The position numbers and the translations under genes were made by a program. Shown one piece after another: positions 19,066-27,139 of a DNA stretch of 64,000 nucleotides. The stretch is from contig NZ_JAVAMO010000003.1 in the NCBI RefSeq assembly GCF_030758345.1, positions 340,442-404,441 on the forward strand, read 5' to 3'. How positions within the stretch are numbered: the first letter of the stretch is position 1; each line of letters opens with the position of its first letter. The notes under the pieces were generated by a model. The model was not told where the DNA came from, did not search any database, and saw only the letters and a list, made by a program, of their open reading frames with translations. Source of the DNA: Ruegeria discodermiae (GTDB lineage Bacteria; Pseudomonadota; Alphaproteobacteria; Rhodobacterales; Rhodobacteraceae).

Positions 19066-19937
19066 TGTTTTTACGGGCACTTGTGACGATTGCTGCACTG
19101 GCCGGGATGGCTGGTACACCTGATGCCGCTCCGCTGGCAAAGCAGCTGTTCGGGGCGCAGGACCATGGCTCCCGGCAAAAACCCGCCGCTTATGGCAGCT
19201 ATTCCCGGGGCTGCGCCGCAGGTTCGGTGCAACTGCCCGAGACCGGACCGACCTGGCAGGCGATGCGCCTGTCGCGCAATCGCAACTGGGGCCACCCCGA
19301 AACCATCGACTACATCCAGGACCTGAGCCGCTTTGCGGCAAAGCAGCCGGGCTGGGACGGGCTCTATATCGGCGATATCAGCCAGCCGCGCGGCGGCCCG
19401 ATGCTGAGCGGGCACCGCAGCCACCAGATCGGTCTGGACATCGATATCTGGATGCGGCCGGCCGACAAGCTGAACCTGTCGCGCCGGAACCGTGAAAACA
19501 TCTCTTCCATCTCGTTGCGCCGCGCCGAGGGTGCCTTTGTCAATTCCAACTGGACCCGGCAGCATCACGAAATCCTGAAAGCCGCCGCCAAGGACAAGCG
19601 GGTGGCGCGGATCTTTGTCTTCCCCGGCGCCAAGGTCGAGATGTGCAAGAACGCCAAGGGCAACCGCAAATGGCTGCGCAAGATCAGACCCTGGTGGGGC
19701 CATCATTATCATTTCCATGTGCGGCTGAGCTGTCCCAAGGGCATGCGTGGCTGCGTTAATCAGGATCCGCCACCCAAGGGGGACGGCTGTGCCGAAGCGC
19801 AGCAATGGGTCAACAATATCCTGAACCCGCCACCGCCCAAACCGCGTGACCCCAACGCACCCGCGCCCAAGAAGCGCGGTGAATACACCCTTTCCGACCT
19901 GCCCCAGCAATGCGCTGCCGTTCTGCAATCGCGCTGA
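19065..19937 (+). CDS. mepA: penicillin-insensitive murein endopeptidase
   Basis: The 290-aa periplasmic enzyme has an N-terminal signal peptide (about residues 1-22, ending near PDAAP). The LAS-family zinc metallopeptidase motifs are present: GHRSHQIGLDIDIWMRP supplies the His and Asp ligands and WWGHHYHFHVRLSCP the third ligand and catalytic His. MepA cleaves D-alanyl-meso-diaminopimelyl bonds cross-linking peptidoglycan. Cysteines (RGC, EMC, SCP, GC, DGC, QQC) could form the disulphides known for the family. The ATG overlaps the upstream transporter stop and follows GGAAGGGG. The 3' end overlaps the next gene by 28 bases. Confidence 0.92.
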   Translation: MFLRALVTIAALAGMAGTPDAAPLAKQLFGAQDHGSRQKPAAYGSYSRGCAAGSVQLPETGPTWQAMRLSRNRNWGHPETIDYIQDLSRFAAKQPGWDGLYIGDISQPRGGPMLSGHRSHQIGLDIDIWMRPADKLNLSRRNRENISSISLRRAEGAFVNSNWTRQHHEILKAAAKDKRVARIFVFPGAKVEMCKNAKGNRKWLRKIRPWWGHHYHFHVRLSCPKGMRGCVNQDPPPKGDGCAEAQQWVNNILNPPPPKPRDPNAPAPKKRGEYTLSDLPQQCAAVLQSR

Positions 19938-20794
19938 TCTGCGCCCTGATCCTGACGGGCAGCGTGCATGCGGTGGAGCGATCCGGCGCGATTCCCGCGG
20001 GGAGCTATCTGTGGACCGCCAAGGCCCCGTGGTTCGGCGGGTTTTCAGGGCTTGAAGTGTCAGATGACGGCAGCTCGATGCTAGCGCTCAGCGACCGCTC
20101 GATACTTGTGAGCGCAGATTTGCAGCGCGAGGACGGGCGCGTCAGCGGTGTAAAGGTCACATCCGCCAATTGGGTGCGATCCAGCAAGAACAAACCCCTG
20201 ATCGGACGCGCGGGCGATTCCGAGGGTCTGGCCATAGGCCCTGACGGCGGCCACTATATTTCGTTCGAAGGGGTGCATCGCCTCGCCCACTATACCGATC
20301 CCGAAAGCCGGTCAAAAGTGCTGCCGCGCCCCAAGGTGTTCAAGTATCTGGCCAGCAACGGATCCTTCGAACCGCTCGCAATCGACGCGCAGGGGCGGCT
20401 TTACACCATGCCCGAAAGCAGCCGCGCCGCAGATGGCTCCATCCCGGTCTATCGCTGGGACGGGCGGCGATGGTCGACCCCGTACAAGCTGCCGCAGCGC
20501 GATGATTACCTGCCGGTCGGGGCCGACTTTGGCCCGGACGGGCGACTATATGTTCTGGAGCGCGCGACCGGGGCTTTGGGGTTTCGCAGCCGGTTGCGGC
20601 GCTGGACGGTGAGCGACACGGCTGCCACAAACGAGGAAACGGTGCTCGACACGCGCTCCGGTGCCCATGAAAACCTTGAAGGCGTCTCTATCTGGCGCGA
20701 CGGTGAGGGCAAACTGCGTGCGACGATGATCTCGGACGACAATTTCATGTTCTTCCTGCGTACCGAGATCGTGGAATATACCCTGCCGGAATGA
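19910..20794 (+). CDS. esterase-like activity of phytase family protein
   Basis: The 294-aa exported protein has a signal peptide (SAIALICALILTGSVHA, cleavage near residue 21). The mature part has the beta-propeller-like pattern of the phytase-like esterase family: FSGLEVSDDGSSMLALSDR, DSEGLAIGPDGGHYISFEG and FEPLAIDAQGRLYTMPE. The family was named for a phytase-associated activity, but the natural substrate is uncertain. The ATG lies inside the end of mepA in another frame, an arrangement that suggests translational coupling. A functional link between murein endopeptidase and this protein is not established. Confidence 0.8.
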   Translation: MRCRSAIALICALILTGSVHAVERSGAIPAGSYLWTAKAPWFGGFSGLEVSDDGSSMLALSDRSILVSADLQREDGRVSGVKVTSANWVRSSKNKPLIGRAGDSEGLAIGPDGGHYISFEGVHRLAHYTDPESRSKVLPRPKVFKYLASNGSFEPLAIDAQGRLYTMPESSRAADGSIPVYRWDGRRWSTPYKLPQRDDYLPVGADFGPDGRLYVLERATGALGFRSRLRRWTVSDTAATNEETVLDTRSGAHENLEGVSIWRDGEGKLRATMISDDNFMFFLRTEIVEYTLPE

Positions 20795-20887
20795 CTTGCC
20801 AAAGCCGTAAGCAGCGGCTATCAGCGCGGCCTGCCTGAAATGAATCGGGCCAAGTCGCCGCTACCTTGTCAAAACGGGCACCAAGAT

Positions 20888-21526
20888 ATGACACGTACCT
20901 ACCTCCCCGGCATTCTTGCCATGGCCGCCATTGTGGTTGCCTCCAACATTCTGGTTCAGTTCCTGATCCTCGACGGTCTGCTGACCTGGGGCGCGTTCAC
21001 CTACCCCTGCGCCTTCATCGTCACCGACATCATGAACCGCGTTTACGGCGTGAAGGCCGCGCGCAAGGTTGTGTTTGCCGGCTTTGTCACCGGCATCCTC
21101 TGCTCACTGATCGGCAGCCAGATCATGCTTGAATTCGGCCCCGCCGTGCCGCTGCGCGTCGCCGTCGCCTCAGGCACCGCCTTCCTGATCGCACAGCTGA
21201 CCGATGTGGCGCTCTTTGATCGCCTGCGCGCAGGCCGCTGGTGGCGTGCGCCGCTGGTTTCGACGCTGGTCGGCTCGGCACTGGACACGGCGCTGTTCTT
21301 CACCATCGCCTTCTCGGCCTCGGTCACGGTCTTCGGCGCAAATGCCGACGCTGCGATTTCCTGGGCGTGGGAGCCCGTGCCCTTCCTGCTCACCGGGCCC
21401 GAAGCGCCGCTCTGGGTGACGCTGGGTTTTGCCGACTGGCTGGTCAAGCTGGCGCTGGCGCTGCTGGCGCTGATCCCGTTCCGCCTGATCGTGGCGCGAC
21501 TGACAGCAACTGCGCAGCCCGCATAA
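20888..21526 (+). CDS. queuosine precursor transporter (VUT family, YhhQ-like)
   Basis: The 212-aa integral membrane protein has about six hydrophobic segments and the VUT-family hallmarks GAFTYPCAFIVTDIMNRVYG, ARKVVFAGF and AFLIAQLTDVALFDRLR. Characterised members (E. coli YhhQ) import queuosine precursors preQ0/preQ1 for tRNA modification. The ATG at 20888 begins MTRTYLPG; an in-frame ATG at 20840 would add 16 uncharacteristic residues. No preQ1 riboswitch consensus is recognisable in the 93 bases upstream. The 3' flank leads into the short transcription unit at 21586-21758. Confidence 0.85.
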   Translation: MTRTYLPGILAMAAIVVASNILVQFLILDGLLTWGAFTYPCAFIVTDIMNRVYGVKAARKVVFAGFVTGILCSLIGSQIMLEFGPAVPLRVAVASGTAFLIAQLTDVALFDRLRAGRWWRAPLVSTLVGSALDTALFFTIAFSASVTVFGANADAAISWAWEPVPFLLTGPEAPLWVTLGFADWLVKLALALLALIPFRLIVARLTATAQPA

Positions 21527-21585
21527 AAAACGCTTTGAGATCGGCACAGCTTGTGTCACGCTCCTTGGTAACCGCAACAGTTAGA

Positions 21586-21601
21586 AAAGGAGGTGATCCA
21601 G
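21586..21601 (+). promoter_or_regulatory. extended Shine-Dalgarno: 16-nt complement of the 16S rRNA 3' end
   Basis: AAAGGAGGTGATCCAG is the reverse complement of the conserved 16S rRNA 3' terminus (CTGGATCACCTCCTTT). The core AGGAGG (21588-21593) sits seven bases before a GTG codon, ideal spacing for initiation. The match of 16 bases is far longer than an ordinary ribosome-binding site; no other start in this window that I checked comes close. Confidence 0.8.
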
Positions 21602-21657
21602 TGTCGAGAAAGAGATTGGAGAGAGGTGTCGGAACAACCGGGGGGATCGCCTGCTAG
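21601..21657 (+). CDS. 18-codon mini-ORF behind an extended Shine-Dalgarno
   Basis: GTG at 21601 opens a frame of 18 codons ending in TAG (21655-21657), encoding MSRKRLERGVGTTGGIAC. The peptide is basic at the N terminus, Gly/Thr-rich at the C terminus and ends in a single cysteine; it has no hydrophobic segment. It lies in its own apparent transcription unit, bounded by an intrinsic terminator at 21729-21758. A CCTCCT sequence at 21713-21718 could pair with AGGAGG at 21588-21593 and close the ribosome-binding site. It may be a translated small protein, a leader-type ORF, or the body of a small RNA that titrates ribosomes. I do not recognise the peptide. Confidence 0.5.
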   Translation: MSRKRLERGVGTTGGIAC

Positions 21658-21728
21658 GGCAGCCCTTGGCGGAGCGCGCGCTCCGGCTGGTCGATTGATC
21701 TAACCGACCCAACCTCCTGAACTTTCGA

Positions 21729-21758
21729 AGGGCCGTCCCGCCAGGGCGGCCCTTTTTG
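21729..21758 (+). terminator. intrinsic terminator of the mini-ORF unit
   Basis: AGGGCCG (21729-21735) pairs with CGGCCCT (21747-21753), extended by CCC/GGG after one bulged T around a GCCA loop, and is followed by TTTTTG. This is the clearest rho-independent terminator in the window and separates the mini-ORF from arfB. Confidence 0.9.
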
Positions 21759-21787
21759 TTTCTGCACGGCCCGGTTAAGCTCCGCCC

Positions 21788-22207
21788 ATGCTCAGGATCG
21801 GCGACACTATCACCATTCACGACTGGGAGCTTACCGAAAGCTTCGTGCGCGCCTCGGGGCCGGGCGGGCAGAACGTAAACAAGGTCTCCACCGCTGTGGA
21901 GTTGCGGTTCGAAGCGGCCCGTTCGCCCTCGCTGCCCGACCCGGTCAAGGCGCGGCTGAAACGGCTGGCCGGCAGGAAATGGACCAAGGATGGCGCCATC
22001 ATCATCCAATGCGACGAGACCCGCTCGCAGGCGCGCAACCGCGACATCGCGCGCGAACGGCTGGTCGAACTGATTACCCGCGCGCTAGTCAAACCGAAGC
22101 GCCGGGTGCCCACCAAGCCCACATACGGATCCGTGCGGCGCAGGCTGGAATCCAAAAAAGCGCGCGGCGCGGTCAAGGCATTGCGGGGCCGGATCAGCGA
22201 CGAATAG
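21788..22207 (+). CDS. arfB: alternative ribosome-rescue peptidyl-tRNA hydrolase ArfB (YaeJ)
   Basis: The 139-aa protein has the release-factor catalytic motif GGQ (residues 26-28, in ASGPGGQNVNKVSTAVELRF) without the codon-recognition domains of RF1/RF2, and a basic C-terminal tail (KPKRRVPTKPTYGSVRRRL, KKARG) that in ArfB inserts into the empty mRNA channel. It hydrolyses peptidyl-tRNA on stalled non-stop ribosomes, as a back-up to tmRNA/SmpB; smpB is also in this window at 61162. The length is normal. It begins 30 bases after the strong terminator, so it needs its own promoter. Confidence 0.93.
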   Translation: MLRIGDTITIHDWELTESFVRASGPGGQNVNKVSTAVELRFEAARSPSLPDPVKARLKRLAGRKWTKDGAIIIQCDETRSQARNRDIARERLVELITRALVKPKRRVPTKPTYGSVRRRLESKKARGAVKALRGRISDE

Positions 22208-22270
22208 GCTGGCATCCCGTCAGCGCGCTGCTAGGGTTCGCACAACACAAGAGCAGGAGGAGGTGCGGCC

Positions 22271-23011
22271 ATGCGGCTGGAGGGGAAATCTGCCATTGTC
22301 ACCGGCGGCGCGTCAGGCTTCGGCGCGGGCATCGCGCGCAAATTCGCGCAGGAAGGCGCGCGCGTGTTGATCGCCGATCTGAACCGCGAGGCGGCCGGGC
22401 AGATTGCGGCTGAGATCGGCGGCACCGCATGCGAGACAGACGTTTCCGAAGCGGTGTCGGTTGCGAAGATGGCGCATATGGCCGAAAACGCCTTTGGTCA
22501 GATCGACATTCTGGTCAACAATGCAGGCGTGACTCACATGCCCGCGCCGCTGGAAGAGGTCAGCGAAGGAGATTTCGACCGGGTTGTCGCGGTAAACATG
22601 AAATCGGTATACCTGACCGCCCGCACGTTGGTGCCGCAGATGAAGGCGCAGGGATTCGGCGCGATCCTGAACATCGCCTCGACCGCCGGGCTGTCGCCGC
22701 GCCCGAAACTGAACTGGTACAATGCCTCGAAAGGCTGGATGATCACCGCCACCAAGACGATGGCGGTGGAGCTGGCCCCCGATGGCGTTCGCGTCAACGC
22801 GCTCTGCCCGGTGGCGGGCGAGACCCCGCTGCTGAAGTCCTTCATGGGCGAGGACACACCAGAGATGCGCGCGAAGTTCCTGTCGACCATCCCGATCGGT
22901 CGCTTTTCGACCCCGCAGGATATGGGCAACGCGGCCTGCTTCCTGTGTTCAGACGAGGCCTCAATGATCACCGGCGCGGCGCTTGAGGTGGATGGCGGGC
23001 GGTGTATCTGA
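22271..23011 (+). CDS. SDR family oxidoreductase
   Basis: The 246-aa classical short-chain dehydrogenase has the nucleotide-binding motif TGGASGFGAGIA (11-22), the structural NNAG in ILVNNAGVTH, and the catalytic Ser-Tyr-Lys set (IASTAGLSPRP; YNASKGW). An aspartate after the second beta strand (LIADLNR) suggests NAD(H) preference. GCAGGAGGAGG precedes the ATG. The substrate cannot be deduced. The stop overlaps or abuts the next gene's start (three bases from ATG 23014), so they form a two-gene operon with the P1 peptidase. Confidence 0.9.
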   Translation: MRLEGKSAIVTGGASGFGAGIARKFAQEGARVLIADLNREAAGQIAAEIGGTACETDVSEAVSVAKMAHMAENAFGQIDILVNNAGVTHMPAPLEEVSEGDFDRVVAVNMKSVYLTARTLVPQMKAQGFGAILNIASTAGLSPRPKLNWYNASKGWMITATKTMAVELAPDGVRVNALCPVAGETPLLKSFMGEDTPEMRAKFLSTIPIGRFSTPQDMGNAACFLCSDEASMITGAALEVDGGRCI

Positions 23012-23013
23012 CG

Positions 23014-24051
23014 ATGGAACCGGGGCCCCTCAACCTGATCACCGATATTGCCGGGCTGCGCGTGGGCAACGCGCAGGATGAGGCGCTGAAATCCGGGGTC
23101 ACGGTCATGACGGCGGACGCGCCCTTTACCGCCTCGGTCCATGTGATGGGCGGCGCGCCGGGCACGCGCGAAACCGATCTGCTGGCCGCTGACAAGACCG
23201 TCTCGCAGATTGATGCGCTGGTCTTGTCGGGCGGTTCAGCCTTTGGGCTCGATGCCTGTTCGGGCGTGACCGAAGCACTGCGCAAGGCCGGGCGCGGTTT
23301 TCAGGTCGGCGAGGCTGTGGTGCCCATCGTGCCCGGCGCGATCCTGTTCGATCTGGTCAATGGCGGCGACAAGGGCTGGGCGACAAACCCTTATGCCACC
23401 TTGGGAGGCGAGGCGTTTGCAGCGGCGGATACGATGTTCGACCTTGGCAGCGTCGGCGCTGGCACCGGCGCACTGAGCGCCAATCTCAAGGGCGGGCTTG
23501 GCTCTGCCTCGCTGGTTCTGCCCTCTGGCGTGACAGTTGGCGCGCTGGTCGCAGCCAATCCGATGGGCAGCGTCACCACGCCGGGCGACACGCATTTCTG
23601 GGCCGCGCCGTTTGAGTTGAACGGCGAGTTCGGAGGCCTTGGCCCGGATGTGCGCGCAGGGTTGGGGCTGGACCTGAGCAGCCGTAAATCGGCGTTGTTT
23701 GCGCCCAAAGGCGACGAGCGCGCCAATACCACGATCGCCATCGTCGCCACCGATGCCGCGCTAAGCAAGGCGCAATGCAAGCGGATGTCCGTCGCCGCCC
23801 ATGACGGGATCGCGCGCGCTGTGGTGCCTGCGCACAGCCCCGGCGACGGCGATCTGGTGTTCAGCGTCTCGACCAGCGCGCGCGAGTTGCGAAACCCACA
23901 GGTCGACCTGACCCTGATCGGCCATGCCGCAGCCCTCTGCCTCAGCCGGGCCATCGCGCGGGCAACCTATCTGGCGCGCCCCGCTGAGGGCGACCTTTTG
24001 CCCTGCTGGATTGACATCCGTCAAGGCAGCGCAAAAAGCGAACTGCCATAA
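23014..24051 (+). CDS. P1 family peptidase (DmpA-type aminopeptidase)
   Basis: The 345-aa N-terminal-nucleophile hydrolase of the DmpA/L-aminopeptidase family shows LITDIAGLRVGNA, LSGGSAFGLDACSGV and VGAGTGALSANLKGGLGSASL; the last region holds the self-cleavage site of the family. Members remove N-terminal residues from peptides or hydrolyse beta-peptides after autoproteolysis into alpha and beta chains. An in-frame GTG at 23002 overlapping the SDR stop is an alternative start. The pairing with an SDR does not reveal the substrate. Confidence 0.85.
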   Translation: MEPGPLNLITDIAGLRVGNAQDEALKSGVTVMTADAPFTASVHVMGGAPGTRETDLLAADKTVSQIDALVLSGGSAFGLDACSGVTEALRKAGRGFQVGEAVVPIVPGAILFDLVNGGDKGWATNPYATLGGEAFAAADTMFDLGSVGAGTGALSANLKGGLGSASLVLPSGVTVGALVAANPMGSVTTPGDTHFWAAPFELNGEFGGLGPDVRAGLGLDLSSRKSALFAPKGDERANTTIAIVATDAALSKAQCKRMSVAAHDGIARAVVPAHSPGDGDLVFSVSTSARELRNPQVDLTLIGHAAALCLSRAIARATYLARPAEGDLLPCWIDIRQGSAKSELP

Positions 24052-24143
24052 GCGCGAGGCGAGGGCGGCGCGGCATTCTATCCGATTGACTTTGGCTACT
24101 TCGACCGCCCATTTGTCGGTAGCCACGCAAATGGAGCCAGAGT

Positions 24144-24557
24144 ATGAAATACACGTTTAGCGCCGCTATCGCCGCTCTGATGATCGCCACGCCGGTATTG
24201 GCTGAAGGCGACGCAGAAGCGGGCAAAAAAGCCTTCAATAAGTGCAAAGCATGCCACGCGGTCGTCACCGCCTCGGACGAAGTCATCGTGAAGGGCGGCA
24301 AAACCGGGCCGAACCTTTATGGTATCATTGGCCAGACTGCAGGCACGGTAGAAGGTTACAAGTACGGCCCCAGCCTTGTTGCAGCAGGCGAGGGCGGGCT
24401 GGTCTGGGACGAAACGACCTTTGTCGAATATACCACGGACCCCAAGAAATTCCTGCAGACCTATCTGGACGACCCCAAAGCCAAGTCCAAGATGACCTTC
24501 AAGCTGAAAAAAGGTGGCGAAGATATCTATGCCTTCCTGACCAGCGCGAGCGAGTAA
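24144..24557 (+). CDS. class I c-type cytochrome (c550/c2-like)
   Basis: The 137-aa periplasmic cytochrome has a signal peptide cleaved after ATPVLA (residue 20), a haem-binding CKACH motif (34-38) and a probable distal ligand Met117 (KSKMTFKLK). The longer loop inserts (VTASDEVIVKGGKTGPNLYG) are typical of alphaproteobacterial c550/c2 electron carriers shuttling between the bc1 complex and oxidases. GGAG precedes the ATG. The gene stands alone and is followed by a perfect 12-bp stem terminator. Confidence 0.92.
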   Translation: MKYTFSAAIAALMIATPVLAEGDAEAGKKAFNKCKACHAVVTASDEVIVKGGKTGPNLYGIIGQTAGTVEGYKYGPSLVAAGEGGLVWDETTFVEYTTDPKKFLQTYLDDPKAKSKMTFKLKKGGEDIYAFLTSASE

Positions 24558-24586
24558 AGGACCGGCAAAGTTTTGAGATGCCGACA

Positions 24587-24616
24587 AAAGGCCGCAGGTT
24601 CCCCCCTGCGGCCTTT
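24587..24616 (+). terminator. terminator after cytochrome c gene
   Basis: AAAGGCCGCAGG (24587-24598) and CCTGCGGCCTTT (24605-24616) form a perfect 12-bp stem with a six-base loop; the A-start/T-end makes it usable on both strands. It lies 30 bases after the cytochrome stop. Confidence 0.75.
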
Positions 24617-24743
24617 CGCACGATTGAACGGCTGGCCGATTGGGTTCACTTTGGCTACAGCGCTGTTGTCGCCGGCGGGATAAAGGCCGGTGCAATCAGC
24701 ACAAGTCAGGGCCTGCGCAGACAGGCCGAAGGGAGACATCAAT

Positions 24744-25286
24744 ATGGCGGCGATGATCCCGGCCTGGGTCGATGGCAAGCTGGTTCCGTATGGCAAACTG
24801 GAAGCGCATCAGCACGGCCTGAAACACAAGGCGGTTTCGGTCTTTGTCATTCGCGGCATGAACATCCTGATCCAGCAGCGCGCCATGTGCAAATACCACA
24901 CGCCCGGCCTGTGGGCGAATACCTGCTGCACCCATCCCGACTGGGACGAGGCCTCGTCAGTTTGCGCCGTGCGCCGCCTGCGCGAAGAGCTGGGAATCAC
25001 CGGGCTCTACCCGGAATTCCGCCATCAGCTTGAATACCGCGCTGATGTGGGCTCGGGCCTGATTGAGCATGAGGTGGTCGACGTGTTCCTGGCGCATGCC
25101 CGCAAGACGGTCGCAGAAGACCCGAACCCCGATGAGGTCATGGACACGCGCTGGATCAACTATCACGATCTGCAGGCCGAGGTTGCCCGGCACCCCGAGA
25201 GGTTCACGCCCTGGCTCAAAATCTATCTCGAAAAATACGCCGACACGATTTTTGGTCCCGATCTGATCATCTCGGCCACCAACTGA
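24744..25286 (+). CDS. idi: isopentenyl-diphosphate delta-isomerase, type I
   Basis: The 180-aa Nudix-fold enzyme shows the IDI-1 motifs AHQHGLKHKAVSVFV (metal-binding histidines), TCCTHP with the catalytic cysteine, RRLREELG (Nudix-type helix) and HEVVDVFLA. It interconverts IPP and DMAPP for isoprenoid (quinone, carotenoid) synthesis in the cytoplasm. GGGAG at 24731-24735 precedes ATG 24744; an in-frame start at 24690 lacks this. The gene is convergent with panC, with about 10 bases between the stops. Confidence 0.93.
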   Translation: MAAMIPAWVDGKLVPYGKLEAHQHGLKHKAVSVFVIRGMNILIQQRAMCKYHTPGLWANTCCTHPDWDEASSVCAVRRLREELGITGLYPEFRHQLEYRADVGSGLIEHEVVDVFLAHARKTVAEDPNPDEVMDTRWINYHDLQAEVARHPERFTPWLKIYLEKYADTIFGPDLIISATN

Positions 25287-25296
25287 ACGCGCGCCC

Positions 25297-26145
25297 TCAG
25301 CGCGCGGGGATGGCGATATTGTCGATCAGGCGGACACCTTCGATGAAGGCCGCTGCAAAGAGCCTTGCATCGGTGCTGACGCTGTCCAGAGGCGCGAGCG
25401 TCTCGACGTCCCGCAATTCCAGGTATTCAACCGGATCAAAGCCCGCCTGTTCCAGCCGCCGCACCGCGTCGGCCTGCAGTGGCGCGAACCGCGTACCATC
25501 AGCCAAGGCCTGCGCCACTTCGCGCATCACCTGATGCAACGCCGCCGCCTGACGCATCCCCGCCTCGCTCAGCCGCCGGTTTCGCGACGACATGGCCAGC
25601 CCGGATGCCTCGCGCACGGTCTCGCATCCAACCACCTCGATGGGGATGTTGAGATCGGCGGCCATGCGGCGCACGACCAGAAGCTGTTGATAATCCTTCT
25701 CGCCAAAATAGGCCCGGTCGGCCTGGGTCTTGAGGAACAGCTTGGCGACCACCGTGGCGACACCATCGAAATGACCCGGCCGGTTTGGCCCTTCCATCAT
25801 GTCGGTCAGCCCGTCAACCGTGATGGTTGTGGCAAAGCCTGAGGGATAGACCTCCTCCGGGGTGGGCGCGTAGATCAGATCGACGCCCAGCGGCGACAGC
25901 TTGCCAGCGTCCTCTTCCTCGACCCGGGGATAGCTGGTCAGGTCGCCGGGACTGTTGAACTGCATCGGATTCACGAAGATCGTGACAACGATCCGATCAC
26001 ATTGCGCCTTGGCCGCCTCGACCAGCGACAGATGCCCCTCATGCAGGGCGCCCATCGTCGGCACCACACCCACGCTTTGGCCTTCAGAGCGCCACTGCGC
26101 CGTCTCAGCGCGAAGATCATTTAAACGGCGCAGGATGCGGGTCAT
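25297..26145 (-). CDS. panC: pantoate-beta-alanine ligase
   Basis: The 282-aa enzyme joins pantoate and beta-alanine with ATP to make pantothenate, the coenzyme A precursor. The nucleotidyltransferase-type signature [14 protein letters not shown] (about 29-42) is present, as are [16 protein letters not shown] and [13 protein letters not shown]. The ATG overlaps the panB stop by four bases, giving the usual panB-panC operon read on the minus strand. Normal length. Confidence 0.95.
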   Translation of the reverse strand: MTRILRRLNDLRAETAQWRSEGQSVGVVPTMGALHEGHLSLVEAAKAQCDRIVVTIFVNPMQFNSPGDLTSYPRVEEEDAGKLSPLGVDLIYAPTPEEVYPSGFATTITVDGLTDMMEGPNRPGHFDGVATVVAKLFLKTQADRAYFGEKDYQQLLVVRRMAADLNIPIEVVGCETVREASGLAMSSRNRRLSEAGMRQAAALHQVMREVAQALADGTRFAPLQADAVRRLEQAGFDPVEYLELRDVETLAPLDSVSTDARLFAAAFIEGVRLIDNIAIPAR

Positions 26146-26981
26146 GATTTCGGGGCCTTTTGCGGGGCCTGATCCGCAAACACATGCTCCGCAGCAGGAA
26201 AGGTGCGGGCGCGCACCTCAGCCGCGTATTCGGCGATGGCCGCCTCGGCCAGAGGACCAAGATCGGCATAGCGTTTGACAAATTTCGGTTTGAAGGCAGT
26301 GAAAAAGCCCAGCATGTCATCAACCACCAGAATCTGGCCGTCGCAACCCGCCGAGGCACCGATGCCAATGCTGGGAATTGCAACCTCGGCGGTGATCCGG
26401 TCTGCCAGGGTCTGGGGCACCTTTTCCAGCACCACCGAGAACGCGCCCGCATCCGCGACCGCGCGCGCATCCGCCAGTACCGCTTCGGCCTGCTCCTCGC
26501 GGCCCTGAACCTTATAGCCGCCCAGCGTGTTCACCGATTGCGGGGTCAGCCCGATATGCGCCATCACCGGAATGCCGCGCCGCACTAGAAAGCGGATGGT
26601 TTCGGCCATCTCGACCCCGCCCTCCAGCTTCACCGCGCCCGCGCCGGTCTCGGCCATCAGGCGAGCGGCGTTGCGAAACGCCTGCGCCGAGCCTTCTTCG
26701 TAGGACCCGAACGGCATGTCGATCACCATCATCGACCGGCTGAGCCCGCGCGCCACAGCCTGACCGTGCAGGATCATCATCTCCATCGTCACGCCCAGCG
26801 TCGAGGGCAGCCCATGCAGGACCATCCCCACACTGTCCCCCACCAGCACAAAATCGCAATGACCATCCATCATCTGCGCCATCGGCGTGGTGTAGGCGGT
26901 CAGGCTGACCAACGGATCGCCGCCTTTCCGGCCCAGGATGTCATCGGCGTTCGGGGCTGTCTTGCGGGCTGTGGCGCTCAT
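26142..26981 (-). CDS. panB: 3-methyl-2-oxobutanoate hydroxymethyltransferase
   Basis: The 279-aa enzyme makes ketopantoate from 2-oxoisovalerate using 5,10-methylene-THF, the first committed step of pantothenate synthesis. Family motifs: [27 protein letters not shown] (metal ligands), [13 protein letters not shown] and [19 protein letters not shown], and the [14 protein letters not shown] segment. ATG at 26981 is preferred; an in-frame TTG at 27023 would add 14 residues. Divergent from the ABC importer operon, with 158 bases between starts in which I see no clear operator. Confidence 0.95.
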   Translation of the reverse strand: MSATARKTAPNADDILGRKGGDPLVSLTAYTTPMAQMMDGHCDFVLVGDSVGMVLHGLPSTLGVTMEMMILHGQAVARGLSRSMMVIDMPFGSYEEGSAQAFRNAARLMAETGAGAVKLEGGVEMAETIRFLVRRGIPVMAHIGLTPQSVNTLGGYKVQGREEQAEAVLADARAVADAGAFSVVLEKVPQTLADRITAEVAIPSIGIGASAGCDGQILVVDDMLGFFTAFKPKFVKRYADLGPLAEAAIAEYAAEVRARTFPAAEHVFADQAPQKAPKS

Positions 26982-27139
26982 GAGCTTGCTTTCGACGAAC
27001 TGCGGTTCCGGCGGAGATACCAACTGTCACGCGCCAGATGAAGACCGGTTGCGCCAACATATACTTGAATGACCTAAGGTTTCCGACCAGAGTTGGCCAA
27101 AGGCCGGGCCAAGGCCAAAGGGATTTCTGGGAGGATACT

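Noticed and set aside
20795..20887. Possible preQ1 riboswitch upstream of the queuosine precursor transporter
   Set aside because: The region lacks any preQ1 aptamer consensus that I recognise; the short AGCCG/CGGCT hairpin there is not enough.
24089..24658. Repeated ACTTTGGCTAC upstream of both cytochrome c (24089) and idi (24648)
   Set aside because: An 11-base repeat alone is expected by chance somewhere in a window of this size; no wider similarity or spacing supports a shared element.
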